DNA from: Nonomuraea ceibae
GTDB taxonomy: Bacteria; Actinomycetota; Actinomycetes; Streptosporangiales; Streptosporangiaceae
Assembly: GCF_019396325.1 (NCBI RefSeq)
Contig: NZ_JAHKRO010000026.1
Span: 1 to 64,000 of the forward strand
Direction: 5' to 3'
DNA length: 64,000 bases
Both the position numbers and the translations under genes were made by a program. This document shows, piece after piece, positions 6,718 through 14,695 of this stretch (positions are counted from its first letter, which is position 1; each line of letters begins with the position of its first letter). The notes beneath the pieces were generated by a model. That model saw nothing but the letters and a program-made list of their open reading frames with translations, had not been told where the DNA came from and searched no databases.

Positions 6718-7704
6718 TCAGCGGGCGGCGACGGAGCCGCGCTCGCGGAGGGTGGGCTGCTGGACGACGCGGCGGCGCCGGGCCCCGCCGTCGGCCGCCT
6801 CCGCCATCAGGCGGACCGCGGCCGAGACGATCCCGTCGATGTTCCAGTCGACGGTCGTCAGCCCCGGCGTGAGCAGCCCGGACATCGGATGGTCGTCGTA
6901 ACCCAGGACCGACACGTCGCCGGGGATGGACAGGCCCAGCTCCGCCGCCGCCGCGTAGACCCCGTACGCGATCGAGTCGGCGAAGCAGAAGACGGCGCTC
7001 GGGCGGGCGCCGGAGAGCAGGGCGCGGGCGGCGGCGGTGGCGGCGGCCAGGTCGTGCGGGGCGGTGGCGACCTCGATGTCGAGGCCCAGCCGGTCGCCCT
7101 CGGCGGTGACGTGCACGTCGGCGGGGCGGTCGGGGGTGCTGGGCCGGGTCGGGGTGAGCACGCCGACGCGGCGGTGGCCGAGGGCGCGCAGGTGCTCCAG
7201 GGCGAGCGTGACGCCGCGCCGGTTGTCGAAGACGACCTCGCCGGCCGTGCCCGCCAGCGAGTCGCCGATCGCCACGACGGGCAGCGACTCGCACAGCTCG
7301 GGCCAGAACTCCGCCGCCGGGTCGAGCGGCTGCACGATCATGCCGTCGACGCGCTGGTCGCGGAGCTGCTGGGCGAGGGCGCGCTCGCGGCCCGGGTCGC
7401 CGACGGCGTCGAGGATGAGCGCGTAGCGGTCCTTCTCGCGCAGGCCGCGGCTGATGCCGACGGCCAGCGACTGCTGCCACAGGTCCTCCAGCGAGGCGCA
7501 GAGCAGCCCGATCATGCCGGTGCGGCCGCTGGCCAGGGCCCTGGCGATGGGGTCGGCCTCGTAGCCGAGCCGGTCGGCGGCGGCGCGCACGCGCTGCATG
7601 GTCTCCTCGGAGACCTGGAGGCCGCGCAGTGCGTAGGAGACCGCGGCGGGCGACAGACCGGTCGCCTGGGCCACTTCCCGGAGCGTCGCTCGCTTGCGGG
7701 GCAT
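6718..7704 (-). CDS. LacI-family transcriptional regulator
   Basis: 328 residues. The N-terminal helix-turn-helix is TLREVAQATGLSPAAVSYAL with the hinge region LGYEADPIARALASGRTGMIGLL. The periplasmic-binding-like effector domain covers the rest, including SVLGYDDHPMSGLLTPGLTTV. It is a cytoplasmic DNA-binding protein that probably senses a small carbohydrate-like or amino-acid-derived ligand. It is divergent from the amidohydrolase/cysteine-dioxygenase-like pair with an 83-bp intergenic region holding an inverted repeat, so it most likely controls that pair and itself. Confidence 0.9.
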   Translation of the reverse strand: MPRKRATLREVAQATGLSPAAVSYALRGLQVSEETMQRVRAAADRLGYEADPIARALASGRTGMIGLLCASLEDLWQQSLAVGISRGLREKDRYALILDAVGDPGRERALAQQLRDQRVDGMIVQPLDPAAEFWPELCESLPVVAIGDSLAGTAGEVVFDNRRGVTLALEHLRALGHRRVGVLTPTRPSTPDRPADVHVTAEGDRLGLDIEVATAPHDLAAATAAARALLSGARPSAVFCFADSIAYGVYAAAAELGLSIPGDVSVLGYDDHPMSGLLTPGLTTVDWNIDGIVSAAVRLMAEAADGGARRRRVVQQPTLRERGSVAAR

Positions 7705-7749
7705 CCTGACACCCTAAACGGTGCCGGTGACAGAAGCTCCCTAGTTTCA

Positions 7750-7771
7750 TGTATTGTCAGTCGGAAATACA
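7750..7771. promoter_or_regulatory. Candidate operator between LacI gene and amidohydrolase gene
   Basis: TGTATT and AATACA form a perfect 6-bp inverted repeat with a 10-bp spacer, inside an AT-richer patch just before the ribosome site of the amidohydrolase. It is a candidate binding site for the divergent LacI regulator, but the arms are wider apart than in classical LacI operators. Confidence 0.4.
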
Positions 7772-7787
7772 GGAAGGAGCCGTTCCG

Positions 7788-8648
7788 GTGAGCATCGACG
7801 TGCACCAGCATGTCTGGACGCCCGCGTTCGTCCGCGCGCTGCGCGCCCGCGCGACCCCGCCGCGCCTCGACGGCTGGACGCTGCTCCTGGACGGCGAGCC
7901 GCCCTACGAGGTGGACCCGGCGGCCCACGAGCACCGCGACACCACCGGCCTGGAGCTGGCGCTGGTCTCGCTGTCGAGCCCGCTCGGCATCGAGTCGCTG
8001 CCGCCCGGCGAGGCGTGGCCGCTGCTCGACGCCTACCACGCGGGCGCGCTGGCGCTGCCGCCGCCGTTCGGCGCCTGGGCCGCCACCTGCCACAGCGCCC
8101 CCGACCCCGACCGGCTGGCCGCCGACCTCGACCGCGGCTTCGCCGGCCTGCAGATCCCGGCCACCGCCGGGTTCGACGACGCCCTGCTGGAAGTCCTCAC
8201 CGACCGCGACCTGCCGCTGTTCGTGCACCCGGGCCCCGCCCGCGGCCCGGCGGACGGGCCCGGCTGGTGGCCCGCGGTCGTCCCGTACGTGCAGCAGATG
8301 CACGCCGCCTGGCACCGCTTCCACGCCGAGGTACGGCCCCGGCACCCGCGCCTGCGGGTGTGCTTCGCGCTGCTCGCCGGACTCGCCCCGCTGCACACCG
8401 AACGGCTCATCGCCCGGGGCGGCGGCGGCCGGGGCGTGGTCGACCCCGACAGCTACGTGGAGACCTCCTCCTACGGGCCGCGCGCCATCGACGCCGTGGT
8501 CCGCGAACTCGGCGTCGACGTCGTCGTCAACGGCTCAGACGCCCCCTACGGCACCGCGCCCGACCTCGGGCTGGGCGCGGCGGCCGCACATGCCGTCCAT
8601 GTCACCAACCCGCGCCGCCTGCTCGGCGGAAAGGAGTCATCAACGTGA
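7788..8648 (+). CDS. Amidohydrolase-family (TIM-barrel) metal hydrolase
   Basis: 286 residues from GTG 7788, with GGAAGGAG 8 nt upstream. The HQHVW motif at residues 6-10 supplies the first metal ligands. LPLFVHPGPARG (about residues 145-157) gives the next His, and NGSDAPYG near residue 246 gives the late Asp; together they fit amidohydrolase_2/decarboxylase-like enzymes. The substrate is unknown. It is coupled (GTGA overlap) to a cysteine-dioxygenase-like cupin, and a LacI regulator is divergent. The pair may degrade one small metabolite; this is inference from gene order. Confidence 0.82.
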   Translation: MSIDVHQHVWTPAFVRALRARATPPRLDGWTLLLDGEPPYEVDPAAHEHRDTTGLELALVSLSSPLGIESLPPGEAWPLLDAYHAGALALPPPFGAWAATCHSAPDPDRLAADLDRGFAGLQIPATAGFDDALLEVLTDRDLPLFVHPGPARGPADGPGWWPAVVPYVQQMHAAWHRFHAEVRPRHPRLRVCFALLAGLAPLHTERLIARGGGGRGVVDPDSYVETSSYGPRAIDAVVRELGVDVVVNGSDAPYGTAPDLGLGAAAAHAVHVTNPRRLLGGKESST

Positions 8649-9163
8649 GCGAGCACCTCGGCACCCCGATCCCCGAACGCACCCTGGACCGGCGGGAGCT
8701 GCGCGACCTGGTCGACCGGCTGGCCGCCGACCCCGCCGGCTGGCAGGACCAGGTCGACTTCCCGGCCGACGGCCGCAGGCACTACGCCTCGCTCTACCGG
8801 GACGCGTACGTGGACGTGTGGCTGCTGTGCTGGCGGCCGGAGGACGACACGGGCTGGCACGACCACGACGTGTCCTCCGGCGCGGTGCACGTGGTGGAGG
8901 GCGCGCTGCTGGAGTGCAACCCGCGCATCGGCGGCGAGCACCTGGAGACCGTGGTGCCCGAGGGGCGCTCGTTCTCCTTCGGCCCCGACCACATCCACCG
9001 GCTCACCGGCGCGACCGAGCGCAGCGTCTCGATCCACGCCTACTCGCCGCCGCTGTGGCGGCTGGGCCAGTACTCGATCGACGACAGCGGCGTCATGCGG
9101 CGCGTCTCGGTCAGCTACGCCGACGAGCTGCGGCCCCTCGACGGCGTCAGCGCTGTGGCCTGA
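8645..9163 (+). CDS. Cysteine-dioxygenase-like cupin protein
   Basis: 172 residues from GTG 8645; the ribosome site GGAAAGGAGT lies inside the previous gene. The cupin iron ligands are visible as WHDHD (residues about 75-79) and HIHRLTG (about 118-124), in the spacing of type I cysteine dioxygenases. Known family members oxidise thiols such as cysteine or 3-mercaptopropionate to sulfinic acids with O2 and Fe(II). The true substrate here is open, and pairing with an amidohydrolase hints at a dedicated pathway. The 3' end overlaps fhuF convergently by 17 nt. Confidence 0.82.
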   Translation: MSEHLGTPIPERTLDRRELRDLVDRLAADPAGWQDQVDFPADGRRHYASLYRDAYVDVWLLCWRPEDDTGWHDHDVSSGAVHVVEGALLECNPRIGGEHLETVVPEGRSFSFGPDHIHRLTGATERSVSIHAYSPPLWRLGQYSIDDSGVMRRVSVSYADELRPLDGVSAVA

Positions 9164-9809
9164 GCACGCAGCAGCTTCCGCAGGCCTCCACGTCCGGCAG
9201 CGTGATCCACAGGCAGCACGTCCGGCGGAAGTAGCCGTCACCGGCGGGCTCGACGAGCCCGTCGACCGGCTTGCCGATCTCCTTGAGCAGCCCCATGTAG
9301 TCGGCCCGCTCGATCTGCGTCAGCGGGTGCGCGATCGCCTCGGCGGTCGAGCCCCACAGCGTCCGCTCGCCCACCTTGGCCATCGCGCTGAGCGCCCGGA
9401 CGAGCGGGCGCTGCGACTCGGCGAGCGCGCCGCCGATCGCGGCGGGCGCGGAGTCGCCCGAGGCCCAGGTCACGCCGGTGGCGGCGATCGTCACCCCGGC
9501 GTCGGACACCTTGAAGTACGTGTCGGCCAGGCGCATGATCGGCACCCGCCCGTCCAGCGCCCAGCCGAGCGCCATAGGCAGCGTGTGCCAGTAGCCGTAG
9601 GTCTTCCAGAACAGCGCCGCGCCGACGTGCCGTGGCGCGTTCCAGCGGGCCGCCGTCTGGTCGACCAGCTCACCCAGCAGCGTGTGGGGCTCGCGGGCCA
9701 GCTCGGCGGCGGGGGTCCAGCTCTCGTCGGGATCGATGACCAGGCCCGGCTCGACACCGATCACGCCGCCGCGCGCGTCGGCCATCCGGGTGAGCACCTC
9801 GGTCAGCAC
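9147..9809 (-). CDS. FhuF-like ferric-siderophore reductase with 2Fe-2S site
   Basis: 220 residues. The C-terminus carries the FhuF-type cysteine pattern CC-x10-CxxC (C198, C199, C210, C213), which binds an unusual [2Fe-2S] cluster. In FhuF this cluster reduces ferric hydroxamate siderophores in the cytoplasm to release iron. An iron box lies just upstream of the start, so iron limitation should induce it through IdeR/DmdR. It likely serves the siderophore importer encoded near 56-59 kb. The gene starts 15 nt after the end of the MFS gene, but its own promoter is implied by the iron box. Confidence 0.85.
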   Translation of the reverse strand: MLTEVLTRMADARGGVIGVEPGLVIDPDESWTPAAELAREPHTLLGELVDQTAARWNAPRHVGAALFWKTYGYWHTLPMALGWALDGRVPIMRLADTYFKVSDAGVTIAATGVTWASGDSAPAAIGGALAESQRPLVRALSAMAKVGERTLWGSTAEAIAHPLTQIERADYMGLLKEIGKPVDGLVEPAGDGYFRRTCCLWITLPDVEACGSCCVLRPQR

Positions 9810-9824
9810 GTTCGATCCCTTCGC

Positions 9825-10991
9825 CTATAGGTAAGCCTTGCCTAAGGTAGCAGGGCGTCCGGCGAACCAGCCAGCGACCAGTTGCAGCCCCACCATCGCC
9901 AGCCCGAACACCAGCGGCGCCGTCCACCCGCCCGATTCCTGCCGCAGCAGCCCGAACACCAGCGGCCCCACCGCCGCCAGCAGGTAGCCCGCCGACTGGG
10001 CCACGGCCGACAGCGCCGTCACCTCGGCCGGATCGGCCGGCCGCATCGCGATGATCAGCAGCGCCAGCGCGAACGACGCGCCCTGCCCCACCCCCAGCAC
10101 GATCATCGACAGCCACGGCAACGTCGCCGGCGCCACCAGCACCGCCACGTAACCCGCCGCCGTCAGCAGCGTCGCCGCCATCACGTACGGCACCTGCGAC
10201 GGCCGCCGCCCCGCCAGCACCGGCACCGCCAGCGTCGCGCCCACCTGCACCAGCGTCGTCAGGCTGAGCAGATAGCCCGCCTGGTCCGCGGGCAGCCCGG
10301 CGTCCAGGAAGATCTTCGGCAGCCAGGCCAGCATCACGTAGAAGGTGAGCGACTGCAGGCCCATCCAGGCGGTCACGTACCAGGTCACCCGGCTGCGCAC
10401 CACGGCGCGGAACGGGCGCGGGCCCTGCCTCGGCGCCGCCCGCCCGCCGAACGCCTGCGGCAGCCACAGCAGCGCCGCCACCAGCGCGGGCACCGCCACC
10501 AGCGCCGACACGCCGCGCCAGCCGTAGCCGGTGACCTGCTCCAGCGGCACCACCAGCGCCGACGACGCTGCGGCCCCGCCCACGATGCCGGCGCTGTAGA
10601 CGCCCGTCAGCAGGTTGACCCGGCCCGGGAAGTGCTGCTTGACGAGGCCCGGCATGGCGACGTTCATCACCGCGATGGCCGTGGCCGCGACGGCGGCGCC
10701 CGCGTACAGCACGAGCGGGCCGTCGAGGCCGCGCACCGCCACGCCGCCCGCCAGCACCAGCAGGCCCGCCAGCAGCGTGCGGTCCAGCCCGATCCGCCCG
10801 GCCAGCATCGGCGCCACCGGCCCGAACACGCCCAGGCACACCACCATGACCGTCGTGATGCCCCCGCCGCCCGCGGGCGTCAGGCCGGTGTCGGTCATGA
10901 TCTCGTCGAGGAGGGGGGAGATGCCGGCGATGGCCGGGCGCAGGTTCAACGCGGCCAGCACGAGCCCGGCCACGAGGAGAGCAGCTCTCAT
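9825..10991 (-). CDS. MFS transporter, CynX/NimT-like
   Basis: 388 residues with about twelve hydrophobic segments. The N-terminal NLRPAIAGISPLLDEI is typical of the cyanate/CynX (NimT) branch of the major facilitator superfamily. It should be a 12-span inner-membrane carrier for a small organic or anionic solute, possibly as exporter; the substrate is unknown. It is divergent from a LacI regulator, with the palindrome GACAACGTTGTC between them, so it is probably under that repressor. Its last codons overlap an iron box belonging to the downstream fhuF. Confidence 0.85.
   Translation of the reverse strand: MRAALLVAGLVLAALNLRPAIAGISPLLDEIMTDTGLTPAGGGGITTVMVVCLGVFGPVAPMLAGRIGLDRTLLAGLLVLAGGVAVRGLDGPLVLYAGAAVAATAIAVMNVAMPGLVKQHFPGRVNLLTGVYSAGIVGGAAASSALVVPLEQVTGYGWRGVSALVAVPALVAALLWLPQAFGGRAAPRQGPRPFRAVVRSRVTWYVTAWMGLQSLTFYVMLAWLPKIFLDAGLPADQAGYLLSLTTLVQVGATLAVPVLAGRRPSQVPYVMAATLLTAAGYVAVLVAPATLPWLSMIVLGVGQGASFALALLIIAMRPADPAEVTALSAVAQSAGYLLAAVGPLVFGLLRQESGGWTAPLVFGLAMVGLQLVAGWFAGRPATLGKAYL
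9828..9845. promoter_or_regulatory. IdeR/DmdR-type iron box of fhuF
   Basis: On the minus strand the site reads TTAGGCAAGGCTTACCTA, close to the DtxR-family palindrome TTAGGTTAGGCTAACCTAA. It overlaps the start-proximal promoter zone of fhuF and the very end of the upstream MFS coding sequence. Confidence 0.8.
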
Positions 10992-11017
10992 AGCGGATCT
11001 ACCTTCCCATATCCGTT

Positions 11018-11029
11018 GACAACGTTGTC
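11018..11029. promoter_or_regulatory. LacI-family operator (GACAACGTTGTC)
   Basis: A perfect 12-bp palindrome containing the AACGTT core typical of LacI-family operators. It lies between the divergent MFS gene and LacI regulator, and overlaps a TTGACA-like -35 element. An identical palindrome (extended to 14 bp) occurs at 26559-26572. Confidence 0.75.
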
Positions 11030-11059
11030 TGCGCCGGATCGGTGCGGCAGTATCCAGTC

Positions 11060-12040
11060 GTGAGACCGACGATGAAGGACGTCGCCTCGGCGGCCGGCGT
11101 GGCCCTCAAGACCGTGTCCCGCGTGGTCAACGGCGAACCCGGCGTCCACCCCGCCACCGCCGACCGCGTGCGCGCCGCCATCGACACGCTCGGCTACAGC
11201 CGCAACGAGAGCGCCCGCGTCCTGCGCCGGGGCCGCACCGCCACGATCGGGCTCGTCATCGAGGACGTCGCCGACCCGTTCTACTCCTCACTCGGCCGCG
11301 CCGTCGAAGACGTCTCCGCCTCACACGGCTGCCTCCTGCTCAGCGGCTCCTCCAGCGAGGAACCCGCCAGAGAACGCGAGCTCGTGCGCACCTTCTGCGC
11401 CCGCCGCGTCGACGGGCTCATCATCGTCCCCGCCGGCGCCGACCACACCTACCTGCGGCCCGAACTCGACGCCGGCACCCCCGCCGTCTTCGCCGACCGG
11501 CCCCCCGGGCCCGGCGTGGACGCCGACACCGTGCTCAGCGACAACAGCGGCGGCGCCGCCCTCGCCACCCGCCACCTGCTGGCCCACGGCCACACCCGGA
11601 TCGCCTTCCTCGGCGACGACCCCGCCATCTTCACCGCCAACCGGCGGCTGCACGGCTACCGCGCCGCCCTCGGCGACCGCTACGACGAACGGCTCGTCGC
11701 CATGCGCGCCCCCGACCTCGATTCCGTACGGGCCGACCTGCGCCGCATGCTGGCCCTCGACCAGCCCCCCACGGCGGTGTTCACCGGCAACGGCCGCCTC
11801 ACCGTCACCGTCCTGCGCGCCCTCGCCGGGCAGCCGATGGCGCTCGTCGGGTTCGACGACTTCGAACTGGCCGACCTGCTCGTCCCCGGCGTGACCGTCG
11901 TCGCCCAGGACCCCGCCGGCATGGGCCGCACCGCGGCCGACCTGCTGTTCCGCCGCATGGCCGGCGACACCGGGCCCTCCGAGCACCCGCTGCTGCCCGT
12001 CCGCCTCATCCCCCGCGGCTCCGGCGAGCTGGTGCTGTGA
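11060..12040 (+). CDS. LacI-family transcriptional regulator
   Basis: 326 residues from GTG 11060 (VRPTMKDVA); the frame is open to another GTG at 11042, and ATG 11072 is also possible. The helix-turn-helix is MKDVASAAGVALKTVSRVV with the hinge RRGRTATIGLVIEDVADPFY. The sugar-binding-like domain follows, with MALVGFDDFELADLL near the end. The operator GACAACGTTGTC sits in its own promoter and, in extended form, in front of the sugar ABC transporter at 23-26 kb. Autoregulation and control of that transporter and the divergent MFS gene are therefore likely. Confidence 0.88.
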   Translation: MRPTMKDVASAAGVALKTVSRVVNGEPGVHPATADRVRAAIDTLGYSRNESARVLRRGRTATIGLVIEDVADPFYSSLGRAVEDVSASHGCLLLSGSSSEEPARERELVRTFCARRVDGLIIVPAGADHTYLRPELDAGTPAVFADRPPGPGVDADTVLSDNSGGAALATRHLLAHGHTRIAFLGDDPAIFTANRRLHGYRAALGDRYDERLVAMRAPDLDSVRADLRRMLALDQPPTAVFTGNGRLTVTVLRALAGQPMALVGFDDFELADLLVPGVTVVAQDPAGMGRTAADLLFRRMAGDTGPSEHPLLPVRLIPRGSGELVL

Positions 12041-12150
12041 CCAGAAGGGTTCACGCGCCTGGCCGTCCCCCACCTCCACGTGGTGCCCCGCCTCCTCCAG
12101 AGCGATGACGGCCTCCCGTTCGCTCAGCTGGGGAACCAGAACCAGGTCGC

Positions 12151-13536
12151 TCACCCGACCGGCGTCGCCACCCGGCGCGGCGGGCGCAGCGAACCCGCCA
12201 GGGCGAACGCCACGGCCACACCCGCGGCGCCCGCGGCCACGATCGCCACCTGCGGCGAGAACACCTCGCCCAGCACCCCCACCAGGGCCGCGCCCGCCGC
12301 CTGGCCCGTCATCAGACCCGCCGACAGCAGGCCGAACGCCTGACCGCGCACCTCCTCCGGGACCGCCTCCAGGAAGCGGCGCTGCAGGCCCAGCTGGTAC
12401 GACAGGCCCGCCGCCGCCACCGCCGCCAGCACCGCCGCCCAGCCGGCACCCGGACCCGCCACGAACCCCAGCCACGGCACCCCGAGCAGCACCGCGAGCG
12501 GCAACGACAACCGCTCCCGCAGCAACGGCGCCGCGAACCTGCCCACGGCGAACTCCCCCACCGCCATGCCACCGGCCGCCGCCGCCAGCACCACGCCCGC
12601 CTCCCCCTGGCCGCCCAGATACGGCACGATCATCGCCTCCGCCCCGGCCAGCCACAACGTCGGCGCCCACGACGCCAGCAACAACCCCCGCACCCGGGGA
12701 TCGGCCACGAGCATCCGATTCACCCGCAACGTCTCCCGCACCGCCCCCGCCGAACCCCCACCGAAGCCGACCCGCCTTGCGGAGGCGCCCCGCCCACCGG
12801 CGACGACCCGCTCCCCGGGGACGGCGGCCGGCCCCTCGGGCTCGGGATGGGCGGGGGAAGCGGTGTGGTCGGCCGGCGCGGCCTCGGAGAGGGTGGCGGG
12901 CTTCGGGAGGGGGGTGCGGCGGGGGGTGTGGTGGGGGAGGCCGAGGCGGAGGATGAGGGCGGCGACGGCGGAGAGGCCGGCCGTGGCGGCGAGGGCCGTG
13001 TGGGGCCCGGCGGCGGCGAGGAAGGCGCCGCCGACGGCGAGGCCGGCGATCTGGGCCGAGGCGGAGGTGACGCCGAGGAGGGAGCGCCCGAGGACGAAGG
13101 CGTCGCCGGGCAGCACCTCGGGCAGCAGGGCGCTGCGCGCGGCGCCGAAGACGGGCGAGAACAGCCCGGTGACGAGGACGAGCGCGAGCATCGCCCAGAC
13201 GGGCAGTCCGGCGTAGGCGAGCAGCAGGCAGACGACGACGCGGACGAGCTCGCCGGCGATCATGAGGCCGCGGGCGGGGAGCCGGTCGGCGAGGGAGAGC
13301 AGGAAGAGCCCGCCGAAGATGTAGGGCAGCCAGCCGGCCATGTAGGCGGCGGCGGACAGCCCGGGTGACCCGGTCTGGGCGAAGACGAGCACGGACAGGG
13401 CGAGCATCTTGATGGAGTCGCCGGCCACGAGCAGCGCGAAGCTGCCGAACAGGACCCGGAACTCGCCTACCGCGAACACCTCTCGGAAGGTGGCACCGCG
13501 TTCGGTGGACTCGGTGGACACGTACGGCTCCTTCAC
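12151..13536 (-). CDS. MFS transporter with long central linker
   Basis: 461 residues. About six membrane segments lie on each side of a hydrophilic Pro/Ala/Gly/Arg-rich loop (about residues 200-268), the usual position of the central MFS loop but longer than normal. The early GDSIKMLALSVLVFAQTGSP and FSPVFGAARSALLPEVL are typical of the macrolide-efflux-like (MefA) MFS branch. An efflux role is likely. It is divergent from an ArsR-type regulator, with an inverted-repeat operator between them, so induction by its substrate is expected. Confidence 0.85.
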   Translation of the reverse strand: MKEPYVSTESTERGATFREVFAVGEFRVLFGSFALLVAGDSIKMLALSVLVFAQTGSPGLSAAAYMAGWLPYIFGGLFLLSLADRLPARGLMIAGELVRVVVCLLLAYAGLPVWAMLALVLVTGLFSPVFGAARSALLPEVLPGDAFVLGRSLLGVTSASAQIAGLAVGGAFLAAAGPHTALAATAGLSAVAALILRLGLPHHTPRRTPLPKPATLSEAAPADHTASPAHPEPEGPAAVPGERVVAGGRGASARRVGFGGGSAGAVRETLRVNRMLVADPRVRGLLLASWAPTLWLAGAEAMIVPYLGGQGEAGVVLAAAAGGMAVGEFAVGRFAAPLLRERLSLPLAVLLGVPWLGFVAGPGAGWAAVLAAVAAAGLSYQLGLQRRFLEAVPEEVRGQAFGLLSAGLMTGQAAGAALVGVLGEVFSPQVAIVAAGAAGVAVAFALAGSLRPPRRVATPVG

Positions 13537-13611
13537 AGGCTGGGGGCGGCCCCGAGGGAGGGTGGGGCCGCCGGGTTCGATGGTGGCGGGCGCCGGCGTA
13601 CGGAGGCGATG

Positions 13612-13631
13612 CTTTCGGATATAACCGAAAG
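13612..13631. promoter_or_regulatory. Operator of the ArsR-type regulator
   Basis: CTTTCGG-ATATAA-CCGAAAG is a perfect 7-bp inverted repeat with an AT-only 6-bp spacer. It lies between the divergent MFS gene (start 13536) and the regulator (start 13638). Size and symmetry suit a winged-helix ArsR dimer. Confidence 0.7.
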
Positions 13632-13637
13632 GTGGGT

Positions 13638-14615
13638 GTGAGCATTGAGGTGACCCCGCAGGACGTGGCGGCGAGCAGGTTCGCGATCTCGCCGCTGATC
13701 GAGACGATGCACGCGCAGTGGGTGCTGAGCGGCCGGATCGGTCCGGGGCCGCATCGGCGCTGGCTGGAGCGGTGGCGGGGGGCGTACGAGGAGTTGGAAC
13801 GCCGGCATCCGGTGCTGGAGGCGATCCTGTACGTGGCGGCGAACAAGGGGCAGGCGAACGTGGACTTCGTGGCGCCGCCGCCGGCCGGGTTGAAGGTGCC
13901 GTTCGAGGCGGAGCTGGCGGCGGTGCGGGTGACGCCGGTGGAGCAGGCGCACGCGGAGATCGCCCGGGTGCTGGCGGCGCGGGCGCCGGTGCCCGCGCCG
14001 GCGCGGGAGCTGCTGCTGGGCGGCGACGTGGTGCGGCTGGTGGCGGACGCGTTCGAGGAGTTGTGGAGCAGGATCGTCCGTCACAGCTGGCCGTTCTTCC
14101 ACGCGATCCTGGAGCGCGACGTGGTGCAGCGGGCCGGGCGGCTGGCGACGTACGGCTGGGCGGCGGCGCTGGAGGACCTGAGCGCGCAGGTGCGCTGGCA
14201 CGACGACGGGCACATCACGGTGCGCGTGTCGGGGCGGGAGCGGCATCGGCTGGGCGGCCGGGGGCTGCTGTTCGTGCCGTCGGTGTTCACCACGGGGGTG
14301 GGCGCGTATCTGGCGGAGGCGTGGCCGTACGCGCTGGTCTATCCGGCGCGCGGCACGGGCGTGGTGCCGCCGGCGGCGGACGGCGCGGGGCTGGTGGCGC
14401 TGATCGGCCGGACGCGGGCGCGGATCCTGGCGGAGCTGGCCACGCCGGCGACGACGACGCACCTGGCCGCGCTGCTCGGGCAGAGCGTGGGCGGGACGGG
14501 CGGGCACGTGGCGGCGTTGCGCGGCAGCGGCCTGATCACCGGCACCCGGACGGGGCGCAGTGTCCTGTATGCGCGGACCGCGCTGGGGGACGCCTTGATC
14601 GCGGGTTCCCTCTAA
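13638..14615 (+). CDS. ArsR-type winged-helix transcriptional regulator with large N-terminal domain
   Basis: 325 residues from GTG 13638; GTG 13632 is alternative. The first about 240 residues form a domain seen in actinobacterial DUF5937-type ArsR regulators, starting SRFAISPLIETMHA. The C-terminal about 75 residues are the winged helix, with RARILAELATPATTTHLAALL and the recognition region TGGHVAALRGSGLITGTRTG followed by SVLYART. No metal-binding Cys pair is evident, so it probably senses an organic ligand. It should bind the inverted repeat immediately upstream and repress the divergent MFS exporter and itself. Confidence 0.82.
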   Translation: MSIEVTPQDVAASRFAISPLIETMHAQWVLSGRIGPGPHRRWLERWRGAYEELERRHPVLEAILYVAANKGQANVDFVAPPPAGLKVPFEAELAAVRVTPVEQAHAEIARVLAARAPVPAPARELLLGGDVVRLVADAFEELWSRIVRHSWPFFHAILERDVVQRAGRLATYGWAAALEDLSAQVRWHDDGHITVRVSGRERHRLGGRGLLFVPSVFTTGVGAYLAEAWPYALVYPARGTGVVPPAADGAGLVALIGRTRARILAELATPATTTHLAALLGQSVGGTGGHVAALRGSGLITGTRTGRSVLYARTALGDALIAGSL

Positions 14616-14657
14616 CCTTTCCTCTGGAGAGCACGAAGGTATAGTCAAAGCGCATCC

Positions 14658-14676
14658 GTTCAGCAACAACGTTCAC
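14658..14676. promoter_or_regulatory. Candidate SorC operator upstream of the sugar regulator
   Basis: GTTCAG at 14658 and GTTCAC at 14671 form a direct repeat with 13-bp period just upstream of the regulator's ribosome site. The complementary GTGAAC occurs again in front of the transporter operon at 15690, suggesting a shared half-site. Confidence 0.35.
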
Positions 14677-14695
14677 GATCCAGGGGGCGCGCGCC

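Noticed and set aside
11321..13846. 841-codon minus-strand frame through the LacI and MFS genes
   Set aside because: It overlaps two well-supported genes in other frames and reads as low-complexity Gly/Ala/Arg sequence; only the short part near 12041-12154 looks protein-like.
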